Shown here: positions 33,614-43,163 of the stretch, in pieces
How positions within the stretch are numbered: the first letter of the stretch is position 1
Layout of the letters: each line of letters begins with the position of its first letter
NCBI GenBank assembly: GCA_934162665.1
Contig: CAKPJN010000006.1
Location: 29,233 to 93,232, forward strand
Length of the DNA: 64,000 bases
Origin: an uncultured Bacilli bacterium
GTDB taxonomy: Bacteria; Bacillota_I; Bacilli_A; RF39; UBA660
Reading direction: 5' to 3'
Translations under genes and position numbers: made by a program
The notes under the pieces: generated by a model
What the model was told of the DNA's origin: nothing
The model's database searches: none
The model's input: only the letters and a program-made list of their open reading frames with translations

Positions 33614-35044
33614 ATGAAAGAAAAAAAGAGGTTTAGTAAGTTAAATATTATAAGTTTAATAGATATTATAATTGCGATAGCTTTCATTATACTAATATTA
33701 AGACTAGATATATTACCAAGTAAATATTTAGGATTTATTATAGTTATGATATTTATAATTAATACTTTAGCGATATTATTTATTAATTTGAGGAAAAAGT
33801 TTTTTAAAATACTCGGTGTTATTATATCAATATTATCAATATTAATTAGTATTATAGGTGGATATTATTTATATTATGGGGTGGACTTTTTAGATAAATC
33901 ATTTTCAAATGTACCAGATGAATTTACTACTGGTTTTTATGTTGTTACATATAAAGATAATAATGCCTCTAATAAAAAAAATATAGAGGGTAAAGTTGGC
34001 TATTATAAAGATACAACTAATATAAATAAGGCTGGTAATTATCTAGAAAAAACTAATAAGATATTTCTAACATCTTATGAAGATATTAGTCCTATGTTTA
34101 AGGATGTCTCTAATAGAATAATACCATATGTAATTATTGATAAAACTACATATGATGCGTTATTTAATCTTGATACTAGTTTAAATAAAGATGATTATAA
34201 AATTATATGTGAACTCAAGGTTGTAATCGGTAGAAATACTAAAAAAACAAGTGTTAAGGATAGATTTAATTTATATATAGGTGGACACGACTTTACTGGT
34301 AGTTTAATGGATTTTAATATGTTAATTACTGTTAATACTAAAACTAATAAAGTATTACTTACTAGTATGCCAAGAGACTATTATATTGAAGAATATGGGA
34401 CTAATGGCAGAAAAGATACATTGAGTTATATGGGAGCAAATGGTATTGAAGTAAATCAAAAATCACTTGAGAAATTATTTGATACTACTATAGACTATTA
34501 TATGGAAATAAATACTCATAGTTTAGTTGAGGTAGTTGATTCAGTAGGTGGTGTTACATTCTGTTCCGATGAAAGCTTTAGAACTACACATTCCATGATT
34601 TTAGATTCGTATGATGACTCAAAAGGAAAAAAGTTATATATTAAAGAGGGTTGTCAGGAATTGAATGGTATTGAAGCTTTGACCGTTGCTAGAGAAAGAA
34701 TTAATGTATATGGAGGAGATAGCAAAAGACAACAAAACTGTAAAAAAATCTTTTTAGGGATTATAGATAAATTAAAAAGTACTAATACCATTACCAATTA
34801 TAATAGTATTCTAAATTCTTTTAGTAACTTATATGAAACTACTATGCCTAGAGAAGTAATTACTAATATAGTAAGGGGAATAATTAATGGTGATGATTAT
34901 AAGATCTCTGATCAAGCGGTTGTTGGTAATGATGGTCATGATTTTGTTCATTTGACTAATTTAAAAGATTGGGTAATCTATCCAGATATGAATAGTGTAG
35001 AATTATCAAAAACAAATATTAAACAGATTTTAAACGAAAACTAG
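33614..35044 (+). CDS. LytR-CpsA-Psr (LCP) family phosphotransferase
   Basis: The 476-residue protein has three N-terminal membrane helices in the first 90 residues, a linker, and an extracellular LCP domain: MLITVNTKTNKVLLTSMPRDYYI, MGANGIEVNQKSLEKLF, LVEVVDSVGGVTF and LNGIEALTVARERI. LCP enzymes attach undecaprenyl-linked capsule or teichoic acid to peptidoglycan. It is probably the ligase for the capsule made by the upstream operon. AGGTG precedes the ATG and the gene has its own promoter. Confidence 0.9.
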   Translation: MKEKKRFSKLNIISLIDIIIAIAFIILILRLDILPSKYLGFIIVMIFIINTLAILFINLRKKFFKILGVIISILSILISIIGGYYLYYGVDFLDKSFSNVPDEFTTGFYVVTYKDNNASNKKNIEGKVGYYKDTTNINKAGNYLEKTNKIFLTSYEDISPMFKDVSNRIIPYVIIDKTTYDALFNLDTSLNKDDYKIICELKVVIGRNTKKTSVKDRFNLYIGGHDFTGSLMDFNMLITVNTKTNKVLLTSMPRDYYIEEYGTNGRKDTLSYMGANGIEVNQKSLEKLFDTTIDYYMEINTHSLVEVVDSVGGVTFCSDESFRTTHSMILDSYDDSKGKKLYIKEGCQELNGIEALTVARERINVYGGDSKRQQNCKKIFLGIIDKLKSTNTITNYNSILNSFSNLYETTMPREVITNIVRGIINGDDYKISDQAVVGNDGHDFVHLTNLKDWVIYPDMNSVELSKTNIKQILNEN

Positions 35045-35144
35045 TTCTTTTTATAATAGCAAAAATTATCAGTAATTATACTTATGATGCGTAATAATTT
35101 ACTATTTGATAAAAAGTAATGAATAATTATTAAAATGATATATT

Positions 35145-35180
35145 AAAAGTAGGCAAAATTAAAATGTCTACTTTTCTTTA
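35145..35180 (+). terminator. Terminator after the LCP gene
   Basis: AAAAGTAG / CTACTTTT with a 15-base A-rich loop, then CTTTATTATTT. A -10 box TTATAAT follows at about 35198 for mnmA. The interval 35045-35144 shows nothing else. Confidence 0.65.
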
Positions 35181-35234
35181 TTATTTAATAAAAAAGTGTT
35201 ATAATCTAATGTGTTATTAACTTGGAGGTATATT

Positions 35235-36344
35235 ATGAAAGAAAAGGTAATAATAGGTATGAGTGGAGGAGTAGACTCATCAGTTGCGGCTGTTCTTTTA
35301 AAAGAACAAGGTTATGAAGTAGAAGGCTTATTTATGAGAAATTGGGATGCATCTATTAATAATGATATATTAGGTAACCCTACATTAAATAATAATATTT
35401 GTCCTCAAGAACAAGATTATAATGACGCATTAAATGTATGTAATAAAATTGGAATTCCATTACATCGAATTGATTTTGTAAAAGAATATTGGGACTATGT
35501 ATTTACATACTTTCTAGATGAGTTAAAGAAAGGCCGTACTCCTAACCCAGATATTATGTGTAACAAATATATCAAATTTGATTATTTCGCAAAAGAAGCA
35601 AAAAAATTAGGAGCAGATTACATTGCAACAGGACACTACGCCAAAATGGAAGATGGATATTTAAAGAAAAGTCATGATCAAAATAAAGATCAAACCTATT
35701 TCTTATCTCAAGTATCACAAAAGCAGCTTTCTAACGTACTTTTCCCACTTGGTAATATAGATAAACCTGAAGTGCGTAAAATTGCCTTAAAACATGATTT
35801 AATAACCGCAGAAAAGAAAGATTCTACAGGAATATGTTTTATAGGAGAAAGAAATTTCAAAAATTTTCTTAAAAACTATTTACCAGCAACTCCAGGAGAT
35901 ATTGTAGATATAGATACAAATAAAATACTAGGTACTCATGATGGATTAATGTATTATACTATAGGACAAAGAAAAGGATTAAATATAGGTGGAACTAAAG
36001 ATAAATTGTTTGTAGTTGGTAAAAACTTAGATAAAAATATCTTATATGTATCATTAGGTGATGACACGAAATATTTATATTCTAATAGTTGTATAGTTGA
36101 AGATGTTAATTTTAATTGTGAATTACGTCCAACAAAATGTAATGCAAAATTTAGATATCGTCAACAAGATAATCCTGTAGAAGTAACCTATTTAGAAGAC
36201 GGAAATTTACTAATAAAGTACGAAAATATAAAATCAGTAACACCTGGACAAGCATGTGTCCTATATCAAGATGATATTTGCCTAGGTGGTGGAATTATTA
36301 AAGAAGTTCGCAAAGATAACGAAAAGTTATGGTATTTATTATAA
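35235..36344 (+). CDS. mnmA: tRNA-specific 2-thiouridylase MnmA
   Basis: The 369-residue enzyme has the PP-loop IIGMSGGVDSSVAAVLL, the motif NPDIMCNKYIKF with the catalytic Cys, ATGHYAKM, DQTYFLSQVSQKQL, and GICFIGERNFKNFL with the second catalytic Cys. It adds sulfur to U34 of tRNA-Lys, -Glu and -Gln. ATG 35235 follows TTGGAGGT. The gene stands alone here; in Bacillus it follows a cysteine desulfurase, which is not present in this window. Confidence 0.96.
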   Translation: MKEKVIIGMSGGVDSSVAAVLLKEQGYEVEGLFMRNWDASINNDILGNPTLNNNICPQEQDYNDALNVCNKIGIPLHRIDFVKEYWDYVFTYFLDELKKGRTPNPDIMCNKYIKFDYFAKEAKKLGADYIATGHYAKMEDGYLKKSHDQNKDQTYFLSQVSQKQLSNVLFPLGNIDKPEVRKIALKHDLITAEKKDSTGICFIGERNFKNFLKNYLPATPGDIVDIDTNKILGTHDGLMYYTIGQRKGLNIGGTKDKLFVVGKNLDKNILYVSLGDDTKYLYSNSCIVEDVNFNCELRPTKCNAKFRYRQQDNPVEVTYLEDGNLLIKYENIKSVTPGQACVLYQDDICLGGGIIKEVRKDNEKLWYLL

Positions 36345-36400
36345 ATAACTTAAGTTATCTTTTTTCATTAAAAATGTAAAGTAATTTACACAAATTTTAC

Positions 36401-36429
36401 TTGACATACTTGACACATTGCTCTACAAT
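36401..36429 (+). promoter_or_regulatory. Promoter of the HTH gene with repeated TTGACA
   Basis: TTGACA (36401-36406), 17 bases, TACAAT (36424-36429). A second TTGACA occurs nine bases after the first (ACTTGACAT ACTTGACAC), a direct repeat that could be an operator half-site pair. Confidence 0.55.
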
Positions 36430-36450
36430 TATATTGGAGGATAGAGTAAA

Positions 36451-37218
36451 ATGAAAGAGTTAAACGTAGTATTAACAGAACTTGGAATCAGTAAAGTTCG
36501 TTTAGCTAAATACTTAGGAGTATCTAGACAAATGTTATATAATTATTTAGGAATAGAGAACTTAAATGATTGGCCTAAAGAAAAATCAACAAAACTCTTA
36601 AGCTTATTAAATATAACAAATATTGAAGATATTAAAGATTTAAAAATAACTGGTGAGTATATAATTGAAGTAGAGAGTAGGCTAAATGAAGGTGTAAAAG
36701 ACTCATCTAGTAAAGAAATTATTGCTGATTTAAAGGGATTTAATAAAAAAGAACAGGAATTATTATCAAATATAATAAACTTATTAAAAGAAAAATTATC
36801 CGAAGATAAAACCAAAGATACTTATAATACATATAATTATCTATATCATTTTTTAGAATCTATGGAAACTACTAATGAATTAAAATACATATTAGCTTAT
36901 ATGTCAAAATCATTAGGTTTTACAAACCCAATGGAATTTCTATTTAATAAAGAAAAACAATTTATCTTCGAAAGTATTATGTTTAGCGCTATGACCCTAT
37001 ATAATAATGGTAGTGCTTCAAAAACAAAAATAAGTGAATCTCATAAGAGATTTGTTCAAGATATTGAAAATAAAAACGAAGAAAAGTTATCACGTACACA
37101 AGAATTAAATACTGCAAAAGTACAAGCATTAAGAGAACTTGGTTATACAGAAATAAATGAAGATAATGCTAAAGAAGTATTAGAAAAAATTGCAGAAATT
37201 CAATCTAGAAAAGTATAA
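36451..37218 (+). CDS. HTH DNA-binding protein of unknown function
   Basis: The 255-residue protein has an N-terminal helix-turn-helix, LGISKVRLAKYLGVSRQMLYNYLG, of the XRE/Cro-like kind. A long helical region follows, with a coiled section near LKGFNKKEQELLSNIINLLKEKL and a C-terminal helix. No ligand or catalytic motif is visible. A consensus promoter with duplicated TTGACA precedes it, and GGAGGATAGAG is the ribosome site. A strong hairpin terminator follows, so it is a single-gene unit. Autoregulation is possible. Confidence 0.65.
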   Translation: MKELNVVLTELGISKVRLAKYLGVSRQMLYNYLGIENLNDWPKEKSTKLLSLLNITNIEDIKDLKITGEYIIEVESRLNEGVKDSSSKEIIADLKGFNKKEQELLSNIINLLKEKLSEDKTKDTYNTYNYLYHFLESMETTNELKYILAYMSKSLGFTNPMEFLFNKEKQFIFESIMFSAMTLYNNGSASKTKISESHKRFVQDIENKNEEKLSRTQELNTAKVQALRELGYTEINEDNAKEVLEKIAEIQSRKV

Positions 37219-37231
37219 ATCAAACAAATTT

Positions 37232-37262
37232 TAAAGGATGACAAAATCATCCTTTTTTTATT
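37232..37262 (+). terminator. Terminator after the HTH gene
   Basis: AAAGGATGA / TCATCCTTT around a CAAAA loop followed by a seven-T run. Confidence 0.8.
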
Positions 37263-37524
37263 TACTTTTATTATTATTGTTAAATCTAAAATTTCTGATT
37301 CATTTGAACTTCATTTTGATAAAAAAGCTGAAGTAATTAAAAGAGAAATTGGTGGAGAGTAGAGCTACAATTAAGAGACAATTATATTGATACTTATTTT
37401 TTAGGTATCCTTAGAATCAATATATATAATATGTAAATTTACATTTTTTCAAATTTTAAATGTTGATTTATTTTATATCTGATATTATACTAATAGAGTA
37501 GAGTAGTATTATGAAAGGTATTAT
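37263..37524. other. Intergenic stretch, possible short coding remnant
   Basis: A plus-strand frame without a start codon ends at the TAG at 37360-37362 and reads KISDSFELHFDKKAEVIKRE. This could be the tail of a deleted gene, but no upstream part is found. The rest is A+T-rich; a -10-like TATTATACTAATAG stretch precedes the next small gene. Confidence 0.25.
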
Positions 37525-37728
37525 ATGGATACAAATGATTGTAAAATAATTGAAAATAAAAAATATTGTTTAGTTGATGATTCAACACATTATGTTCAAG
37601 GTTATGGAAAATCCGGTTATACATTTACTCCTAAAGATACTTTTATTACTATAGATATTAAATTAATTATTATAATTATATTATTAATATCTATTATTAT
37701 TGCAATAATTTTAAAAATAAAAAAATGA
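37525..37728 (+). CDS. 67-residue membrane protein of unknown function
   Basis: The product has a polar N-terminal half with two Cys (NDCKIIENKKYCLVDD) and one C-terminal membrane helix (IKLIIIIILLISIIIAIIL) with a lysine-rich end. AAAGG precedes the ATG by six bases. No family is recognised. It is next to the prophage remnant and may belong to the foreign DNA. Confidence 0.45.
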   Translation: MDTNDCKIIENKKYCLVDDSTHYVQGYGKSGYTFTPKDTFITIDIKLIIIIILLISIIIAIILKIKK

Positions 37729-37756
37729 TTATTATCCATTTCTTAATGAATTTGAA

Positions 37757-37808
37757 AATAAGTCAATAATTTAAACTAATTTATTAGTGTTTATTGACTT
37801 ATTTTTAT
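37757..37808 (+). terminator. Terminator after the small membrane gene
   Basis: AATAAGTCAATAA / TTATTGACTTATT with a 20-base loop followed by TTTTATTTT. Confidence 0.7.
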
Positions 37809-37867
37809 TTTATGATAAAAAAATTAAAACATTACTTTTCCCTTTATTTATGGGCTTTTTCTAATTT

Positions 37868-37891
37868 CTAGGTACTAATTTAGGTACTAAT
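37868..37891. repeat. Tandem 11-base direct repeat beside the integrase
   Basis: TAGGTACTAAT occurs twice, separated by one T, immediately 3' of the integrase remnant. Position next to int is where an attachment site would sit, but no matching copy was found at the other end of the remnant. Confidence 0.35.
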
Positions 37892-37894
37892 ATT

Positions 37895-38590
37895 TTATAA
37901 ATTATCTAATAAATCAATGATTTTATCCTGAACTGATGGGAATAGGTGCATATATGTTTCTTGCATTACTCTTAAACTATGTCCCATTCTTTGTGACATC
38001 ATTAAGAAGAATTTAGTTGAATCAGTTTGACCTGACTTTATATATTCGTTAATACATAAACTAACGTGGGAATGTCTAAACTCGTGTATAGTTATAAGAT
38101 TTTTTTCTAATCCAGCTTCAATAAAATAATTGTCCTTGTGTTTTTTCATTTGATAGGCTGATAGAAAATCACCATTTCCAAAAACAAACCAATCTTCTCT
38201 AAAATCTTCATATTTCATAACTATTTCTTTGTATTTCTTTAATTCATTATAAAGTATTTTAGACATTGTAATTTCTCTATTTAGACAATTTTTTGTAGCG
38301 GTTATTTTATATCTACCTATTTTCGTATTTGTTGACAGGGTTTTATTTACAATAATTACTTTTCTATTAAAGTCTATATCATTCCAAGTAAGAGCTTGTA
38401 ATTCTCCCTCTCTCATACCCGTAAAGTAGAGAGTTAAAAAGAAACAATGATATAGATCCTCGTGTATTACATTTATAAGTTTACAATATTCTTCATAAAC
38501 AATATATCGTAATTTATTTTTTGTTTCAACAACTTCATCATTTCTTTTTTTAAATCTTCCTGACAATGCAACCGGATTATAATTTAGTTC
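37895..38590 (-). pseudogene. Tyrosine integrase remnant lacking its N-terminus
   Basis: About 230 residues of a phage-type tyrosine recombinase remain. The catalytic domain is present: TGMREGELQALTWNDID (first Arg), ITIHEFRHSHVSLC (His-x-x-Arg), MSQRMGHSLRVMQETYMH (His and the Tyr nucleophile in ETYMH). The frame runs upstream through NPVALSGRFKK to about 38590. Beyond that the N-terminal arm-binding and core-binding domains are missing and a plus-strand phage tail gene begins. The apparent TTG start at 38566 is therefore probably not a real start. Two copies of TAGGTACTAAT lie at 37869-37890 just after its 3' end. Confidence 0.8.
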
Positions 38591-39378
38591 TATTATGGAA
38601 GTATGGTCTAATGGAACAGGACAAAAGTTAATTGAAAATATATTACAATTATGGACTAATCTATTTAATATAGTAGGTGAGTTAGCTAGAGCTATATTTA
38701 ACGCTTGGAATAATGCAAAAAATGGAACAAATATTATTCAAGCTATAGCTGATGTTATGCTTTCTATTCAAGATATTGTAATTAGCGTTTCGGAATCACT
38801 TTTAAATTGGGTTATAAGTCCTGATTTTCAAGAAGCTTTAAATATATTATTCAATATTTTAAGTGCTTTATTTGGATATGTTCAACAAATAGCTATTTGG
38901 ATTTCTCAAATGTATGTAACATATTTAGCTCCAGTAGTGGATAAAATATTAGCTTGTATATCTAAGATAATAATAGCTATTGGTACTGTTTGGGATTTTT
39001 TAAAACCAATAATAGATGTTACGATTAGTGCTATATTAGATACTCTTGAGCCTGTTATTGAGGGATTATGTGGAGTTATAAAAGGAATCATTGACGCTTT
39101 AATGGGTGTGGCTGATTTTATAATTGGAGTATTTACAGCTGATTGGGAGTTAGTTTGGAAAGGATTAGAAGAAATTTCGGACGGAATCATTAACGCTATA
39201 ATATTTCTAATTAAGGGTTTATATAATACAATAGTTGCATTGTCAAAAGGTGCTTTAGATATTCTTAAAGCCTTGTGGAATGTATTAAGTGGTTGGTTTA
39301 ATGATTTTGTTATCAAACCAGTAGTAAATTTGTTTAAAGGATTATGGGACGGATTAAAAAATGGGGCAAAAAACGCAA
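38583..39378 (+). pseudogene. Phage tail tape-measure protein fragment
   Basis: About 260 residues of a hydrophobic, repetitive helical protein are present: YVQQIAIWISQMYVTYLAPV, FLKPIIDVTISAILDTLEPV, IIDALMGVADFIIGVFTADWE, WNVLSGWFNDFVIKPVVNLF. This pattern matches the C-terminal region of siphophage tape-measure proteins. The frame starts at the junction with the integrase remnant and loses homology after LWDGLKNGAKNA near 39375, so both ends are missing. The basic tail of the open frame (to 39464) is out-of-frame sequence of the next remnant. Confidence 0.75.
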
Positions 39379-39519
39379 GGCGCTGTAAAATTAAATGGAG
39401 AAAAAACAAGCGAATTTTCATTTGTTCCAGAAGAAGGAATGGTAATTCAAGTTGGAAAAGGTAATGTTTTTAAACTAAAAGAACAAGAAAAGAATAAAAC
39501 ATTAACAAAAACTCTTTAA
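39361..39519 (+). pseudogene. Second phage-gene fragment fused to the tape-measure remnant
   Basis: In a different frame from the tape-measure fragment, an open stretch of 52 codons reads GAVKLNGEKTSEFSFVPEEG then MVIQVGKGNVFKLKE and ends with TAA. It looks like the 3' end of another structural or adhesin gene joined by deletion. I cannot assign it to a family. Its ATG is coincidental to the junction and lacks a ribosome site. Confidence 0.4.
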
Positions 39520-39574
39520 TAAATTGCATTTTATATGATATAATATAATAGAATTATTTAATTTATAAATGTTG

Positions 39575-39778
39575 ATTAATGAATAGTAAAGTATATCATT
39601 TTAAATTTAGAGAGTTTATGTTTGGTGAAAATAGACAAAATGATATAGTTGAAATACACATTATGAGTTTAAAGGTTGCTACTTTATAGCTTATTGAGTG
39701 TATGAATTTCTATTCATAAATTAAGGTGGTACCGCGATAAATCGTCCTTATGAGGATTGTTTATCGTGGTTTTTTTGT
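39575..39778 (+). promoter_or_regulatory. T-box riboswitch (tyrosine) of tyrS
   Basis: The T-box sequence AAGGTGGTACCGCG is at 39723-39736. The terminator stem CCGCGATAAA / TTTATCGTGG with seven T ends at 39778; the T-box sequence would form the competing antiterminator. Upstream, TTAGAGAGTTTATG and TTTGGTGAAA match the AG box and conserved Stem I loop. UAC at 39655-39657 (GAAAUACACA) is a plausible tyrosine specifier. A -10 box TATAAT lies near 39538. Uncharged tRNA-Tyr should allow tyrS transcription. Confidence 0.88.
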
Positions 39779-39792
39779 TAAGGAGGGATAAT

Positions 39793-40992
39793 ATGACAAA
39801 AGATGAAAAAATTGAATTAATACTGAGAAGAACAGTTGATATTCATAATAAAGAAACATTATTAAAAAAATTAAATAGTGGAAAAAAATTGATAGTGAAA
39901 TTTGGTGCTGATCCGTCAAGACCTGATTTACATCTAGGTCATACGGTGCCATTACGTGCCTTGAAAGTATTACAAGAATTAGGACATGACATAGTTTTTG
40001 TTATAGGGGATTTTACAGCAATGATTGGAGATCCATCTGGAAAATCAAAAACTAGACCATCATTATCATTTGAAGAAACAAGAAGAAATGGTGAAACATA
40101 TTTTAAACAAGTTTCTAAAATATTAGATCCTAACAAAATAAGAATTGTTTATAATTCAGAGTGGTTAGGGAAAATGTCATTTGAAGATGTTATTAAATTA
40201 ACTGGAAAATATACAGTAGCTAGAATTCTTGAAAGAGATGATTTTAAAAATAGGTTTAATAATAATATTCCGATTGGTATTCATGAATTTTTATATCCAT
40301 TAATGCAAGGATATGATTCAGTTGCATTACATGCTGATATAGAAGTAGGTGGAACAGATCAAACATTTAATTTGTTAGTTGGTAGAGAGTTGCAAAGAGA
40401 CTATGATCAAGAGCCACAAGATGTAATGTGTTTTCCTTTATTAGTAGGATTAGATGGTAAGGAAAAAATGTCTAAATCATTGGGAAATTATATTGGGGTG
40501 GATGAATCACCTGAAAAAATGTATGAGAAAGCTATGAGAATACCTGATGATGTATTATTAGATTATTTTAAACTTACTACAGATTTAGATATGAAAGATG
40601 TAGAAAATATGATGAGTGAGGATATATTATTGGCACATAGAAAATATGCAGAAGAAATAATTAAAATGTATCATGGAGAAGAATTTATTAATCAAGCTGA
40701 AGAAAGATATAATACAGTAGCTAAAGGTGGTATACCTGAAAATATTGAAATATTTGAAATAAAAGAAAGTATGTTAGAGAATGGATTGCTATTGACAGAA
40801 TTATTAAATTTATCAAATATCGTTTCATCAAAATCAGAAGGAAGAAGAATGATTGAACAAAATGGAATAAGTGTAAACGGAACAAAAGAGAATGATGTTA
40901 ATAAATTAATTACTACAACAGATTTTAATAATGATGAATTAATTATTCAAAAAGGAAAAAAACAATTTAAGAAAATTGTTTTGATTAAGTAA
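39793..40992 (+). CDS. tyrS: Tyrosyl-tRNA synthetase
   Basis: The 399-residue enzyme has a HIGH motif in PDLHLGHTVPLRALK, a KMSKS motif in GKEKMSKSLGNYIG, and a C-terminal S4-like RNA-binding domain with SEGRRMIEQNGISVNG. It resembles the TyrZ-like branch in length and in the FGADPSRPDLHLGH start. ATG 39793 follows AAGGAGGG. The gene is controlled by the T-box leader directly upstream. Confidence 0.95.
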   Translation: MTKDEKIELILRRTVDIHNKETLLKKLNSGKKLIVKFGADPSRPDLHLGHTVPLRALKVLQELGHDIVFVIGDFTAMIGDPSGKSKTRPSLSFEETRRNGETYFKQVSKILDPNKIRIVYNSEWLGKMSFEDVIKLTGKYTVARILERDDFKNRFNNNIPIGIHEFLYPLMQGYDSVALHADIEVGGTDQTFNLLVGRELQRDYDQEPQDVMCFPLLVGLDGKEKMSKSLGNYIGVDESPEKMYEKAMRIPDDVLLDYFKLTTDLDMKDVENMMSEDILLAHRKYAEEIIKMYHGEEFINQAEERYNTVAKGGIPENIEIFEIKESMLENGLLLTELLNLSNIVSSKSEGRRMIEQNGISVNGTKENDVNKLITTTDFNNDELIIQKGKKQFKKIVLIK

Positions 40993-41038
40993 TAATATAT
41001 GCAATCATATTGTTACATATATTTTTAATAAAAATATT

Positions 41039-41072
41039 AGATACTAGTTACTTTGAACTGGTATCTTTTTGA
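41039..41072 (+). terminator. Terminator after tyrS
   Basis: GATACTAGTT / GAACTGGTATC forms a stem with one G-T pair, followed by five T residues. Confidence 0.7.
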
Positions 41073-41659
41073 AATGTTGAAGTTATAAATTTTGAAAAAA
41101 ATTTGCTTTTAGTTTATACTATAATTGTATATATATATATATAAAAGTATGATAAATTATAAAAAAGAATAATAATAAATCATAGTAAATAAAAGGAAAT
41201 AATAAGGTATAGTAAATATCTTCATTTTATGATATAAAAGAAAAAAATTAAATATTTATTATTATCAATTAGTTAAATTATTAAAAGTAATTAACTTCCT
41301 ATAATTGATATTATGTTAACTTCTATTAAAAACTTATTATATTATATACTTACACTATATTTTCTACCATTATAAACATAAACTACAAATTAAATCAAAT
41401 AATATTAAATTTATTAAAACTAAAATGCATTTTAAGCGATTTAAATTAATTTAGATTGATAATTGTATATCTAAATTCAAAATATTATAGTTTAATTATA
41501 CTAACTATATTTCATTATTATTAATTAACATATTACCACTACTAATATATCCAGTTAATAGCAACACTTACTACTCTATTTTAATTTAATTTAAAAATAG
41601 GGGAAGTGAATGCATAATTTTCAATTAAATGCTCAATAATATTATTGGGAGGAATTTAA
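41073..41659. other. Extremely A+T-rich 590-base intergenic region
   Basis: The stretch contains a (TA)n run near 41130, a TATAAT-like box at 41118 and many short A/T tracts. No ORF with a ribosome site, no clear hairpin with a T-run, no DnaA-box cluster and no repeat array were found. It precedes the DUF1540 gene, whose GGGAGGAAT site lies at 41648. Confidence 0.5.
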
Positions 41660-41944
41660 ATGAAAAAAAATGATAATGATAAAATCAAATGTGATGTAGA
41701 ATCTTGTAAGTACAACGATGGAGAAGACTGCTGTGAGTTAGAATCAATAGAAGTTAGTTGTACATGTGATAATTGCGATTGTACAGATTCTGCTGAAACA
41801 GTATGTAAAAGCTTTAAATGTGATACAGAAAAATGCGAAAGTTATGACGATGATGAAGATACAAATATCACTGATAACGAATATGAGGTACAGTCTGAAT
41901 CTGATGAAGATGAAGGAGATTATGACAAAAAAGAAGATAACTAA
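41660..41944 (+). CDS. Cysteine-rich DUF1540 protein with acidic tail
   Basis: The 94-residue protein has the DUF1540 pattern: CDVESCKYNDGEDCCELESI, then IEVSC, and TVCKSFKC. The Cys residues probably bind a metal. The last 35 residues are almost all Asp, Glu, Ser and Asn, a low-complexity tail. DUF1540 proteins are small, often spore- or stress-associated in Firmicutes, with no proven function. A GGGAGG site precedes the ATG, and a terminator shared with deoB follows. Confidence 0.75.
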   Translation: MKKNDNDKIKCDVESCKYNDGEDCCELESIEVSCTCDNCDCTDSAETVCKSFKCDTEKCESYDDDEDTNITDNEYEVQSESDEDEGDYDKKEDN

Positions 41945-41962
41945 TTTATCTTCTTCTTTTAT
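41930..41962. terminator. Bidirectional terminator between the DUF1540 gene and deoB
   Basis: AAGAAGATAA / TTATCTTCTT stem with A residues on the left and TTTTATTTTA on the right; it serves the two convergent genes. Confidence 0.75.
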
Positions 41963-41984
41963 TTTATCCAACTACTACTCTACT

Positions 41985-43151
41985 CTATTTTAATTTATAT
42001 AAAATTGTTTGACCGATTTCAGGTTCTTCAATATCGAAATTATCAGCAATAGTTGCCCCTATATTTGCAAACGTTTCAAATGGCTCCAATTTCTTAGGTT
42101 CTGTAAAACTACGACTGTAAAGAATAACAGGAACATTTTCACGAGTATGATCACACCCCTCAAACGTTGGATCATTACCATGATCAGCTGTAATAATAAG
42201 CAAATCATCTAATTCCAATTTATTTAAAATCATAGGAATTTCTACATCTAATTCTTCTAGCGCACGACCATAGCCTTCAATATCTCTTTGATGTCCATAC
42301 AAGCTATCAAAGTCAGCTAAATTTACCATACATAATCCTGTAAATTTCTTATCCATTATATCAGTAAATTTATTAATAGCTTCCATATTATTAATTGCTT
42401 TAATATTTTTGTTGATACCTTGACCATCAAATATATCGTTTATTTTACCAATTCCAATAACATTATAACTATTATCAATTAAACTATCTAAAACAGTTCT
42501 TTTAGGAGGCTTTACAGCATAATCCCTTCTACCATTATTAGAAAATTTAAAATGACCAACCGTGCCAGTAAAAGGTCTAGCAATAACTCTACCTACACGC
42601 CAATCTTCTTTTAAAGTTAAAGCTCTAATTCTTTCACAATATTGATATAATACAGAAACAGGAATACAATCTTCGTGTGCCGCAACTTGTAAATCAGAAT
42701 CAGCCGATGTATAAATAATTAAAGAACCATAATTTAATTGTCTTTCGCCTAATTCCTGAATAATAGAATCATCATTGCAGCACATATTACCAATGACCCT
42801 TCTTCCAGTAACCTGTTCAATACCATTTAATACATCATAAGTAAATCCTTGATTAAAAGTTTTAAAAGGAATATCATTTTTAACACCCATCATTTCATAA
42901 TGTCCATTTAAAGTATCTTTTCCAGAATTAATTGGTTTAGCAATTGTATAATATGCATCAACATTTTCATTATCATTCATATTTAATGTGTCTAAAAAAC
43001 CAATTTTCTTTAAATTAGGTATAAATAAATCATAATTATCTTTTATATGTCCTAATGTATTTGAACCAACATCGCCATAATTAACTGCGTCATTTGCTTC
43101 TCCTACCCCTACCGAATCTAAAACCATTAGAAAAATTCTTTTAAATTTCAC
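41985..43151 (-). CDS. deoB: Phosphopentomutase DeoB
   Basis: The 388-residue enzyme has alkaline-phosphatase-superfamily metal sites: FLMVLDSVGVGEANDA, NVGSNTLGHI-like DVGSNTLGHIKD, the GKDTLNGHYEMMG motif, and LLIITADHGNDPTFEGCDHTREN. It interconverts ribose-1- and ribose-5-phosphate in nucleoside salvage. The start is GTG at 43151 behind AAGGAGATGG. It follows xerD, as in Bacillus (ripX-drm order). Confidence 0.96.
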   Translation of the reverse strand: MKFKRIFLMVLDSVGVGEANDAVNYGDVGSNTLGHIKDNYDLFIPNLKKIGFLDTLNMNDNENVDAYYTIAKPINSGKDTLNGHYEMMGVKNDIPFKTFNQGFTYDVLNGIEQVTGRRVIGNMCCNDDSIIQELGERQLNYGSLIIYTSADSDLQVAAHEDCIPVSVLYQYCERIRALTLKEDWRVGRVIARPFTGTVGHFKFSNNGRRDYAVKPPKRTVLDSLIDNSYNVIGIGKINDIFDGQGINKNIKAINNMEAINKFTDIMDKKFTGLCMVNLADFDSLYGHQRDIEGYGRALEELDVEIPMILNKLELDDLLIITADHGNDPTFEGCDHTRENVPVILYSRSFTEPKKLEPFETFANIGATIADNFDIEEPEIGQTILYKLK

Positions 43152-43163
43152 AATTCCATCTCC

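Noticed and set aside
39361..39464. Basic C-terminal extension of the tape-measure frame as a genuine protein tail
   Set aside because: The overlapping frame gives a far more protein-like sequence, so the extension is out-of-frame translation after a deletion junction.
41073..41659. A+T-rich region as a replication origin or CRISPR leader
   Set aside because: No DnaA-box cluster, dnaA/dnaN neighbours, repeat array or cas genes are visible; base composition alone is not evidence.
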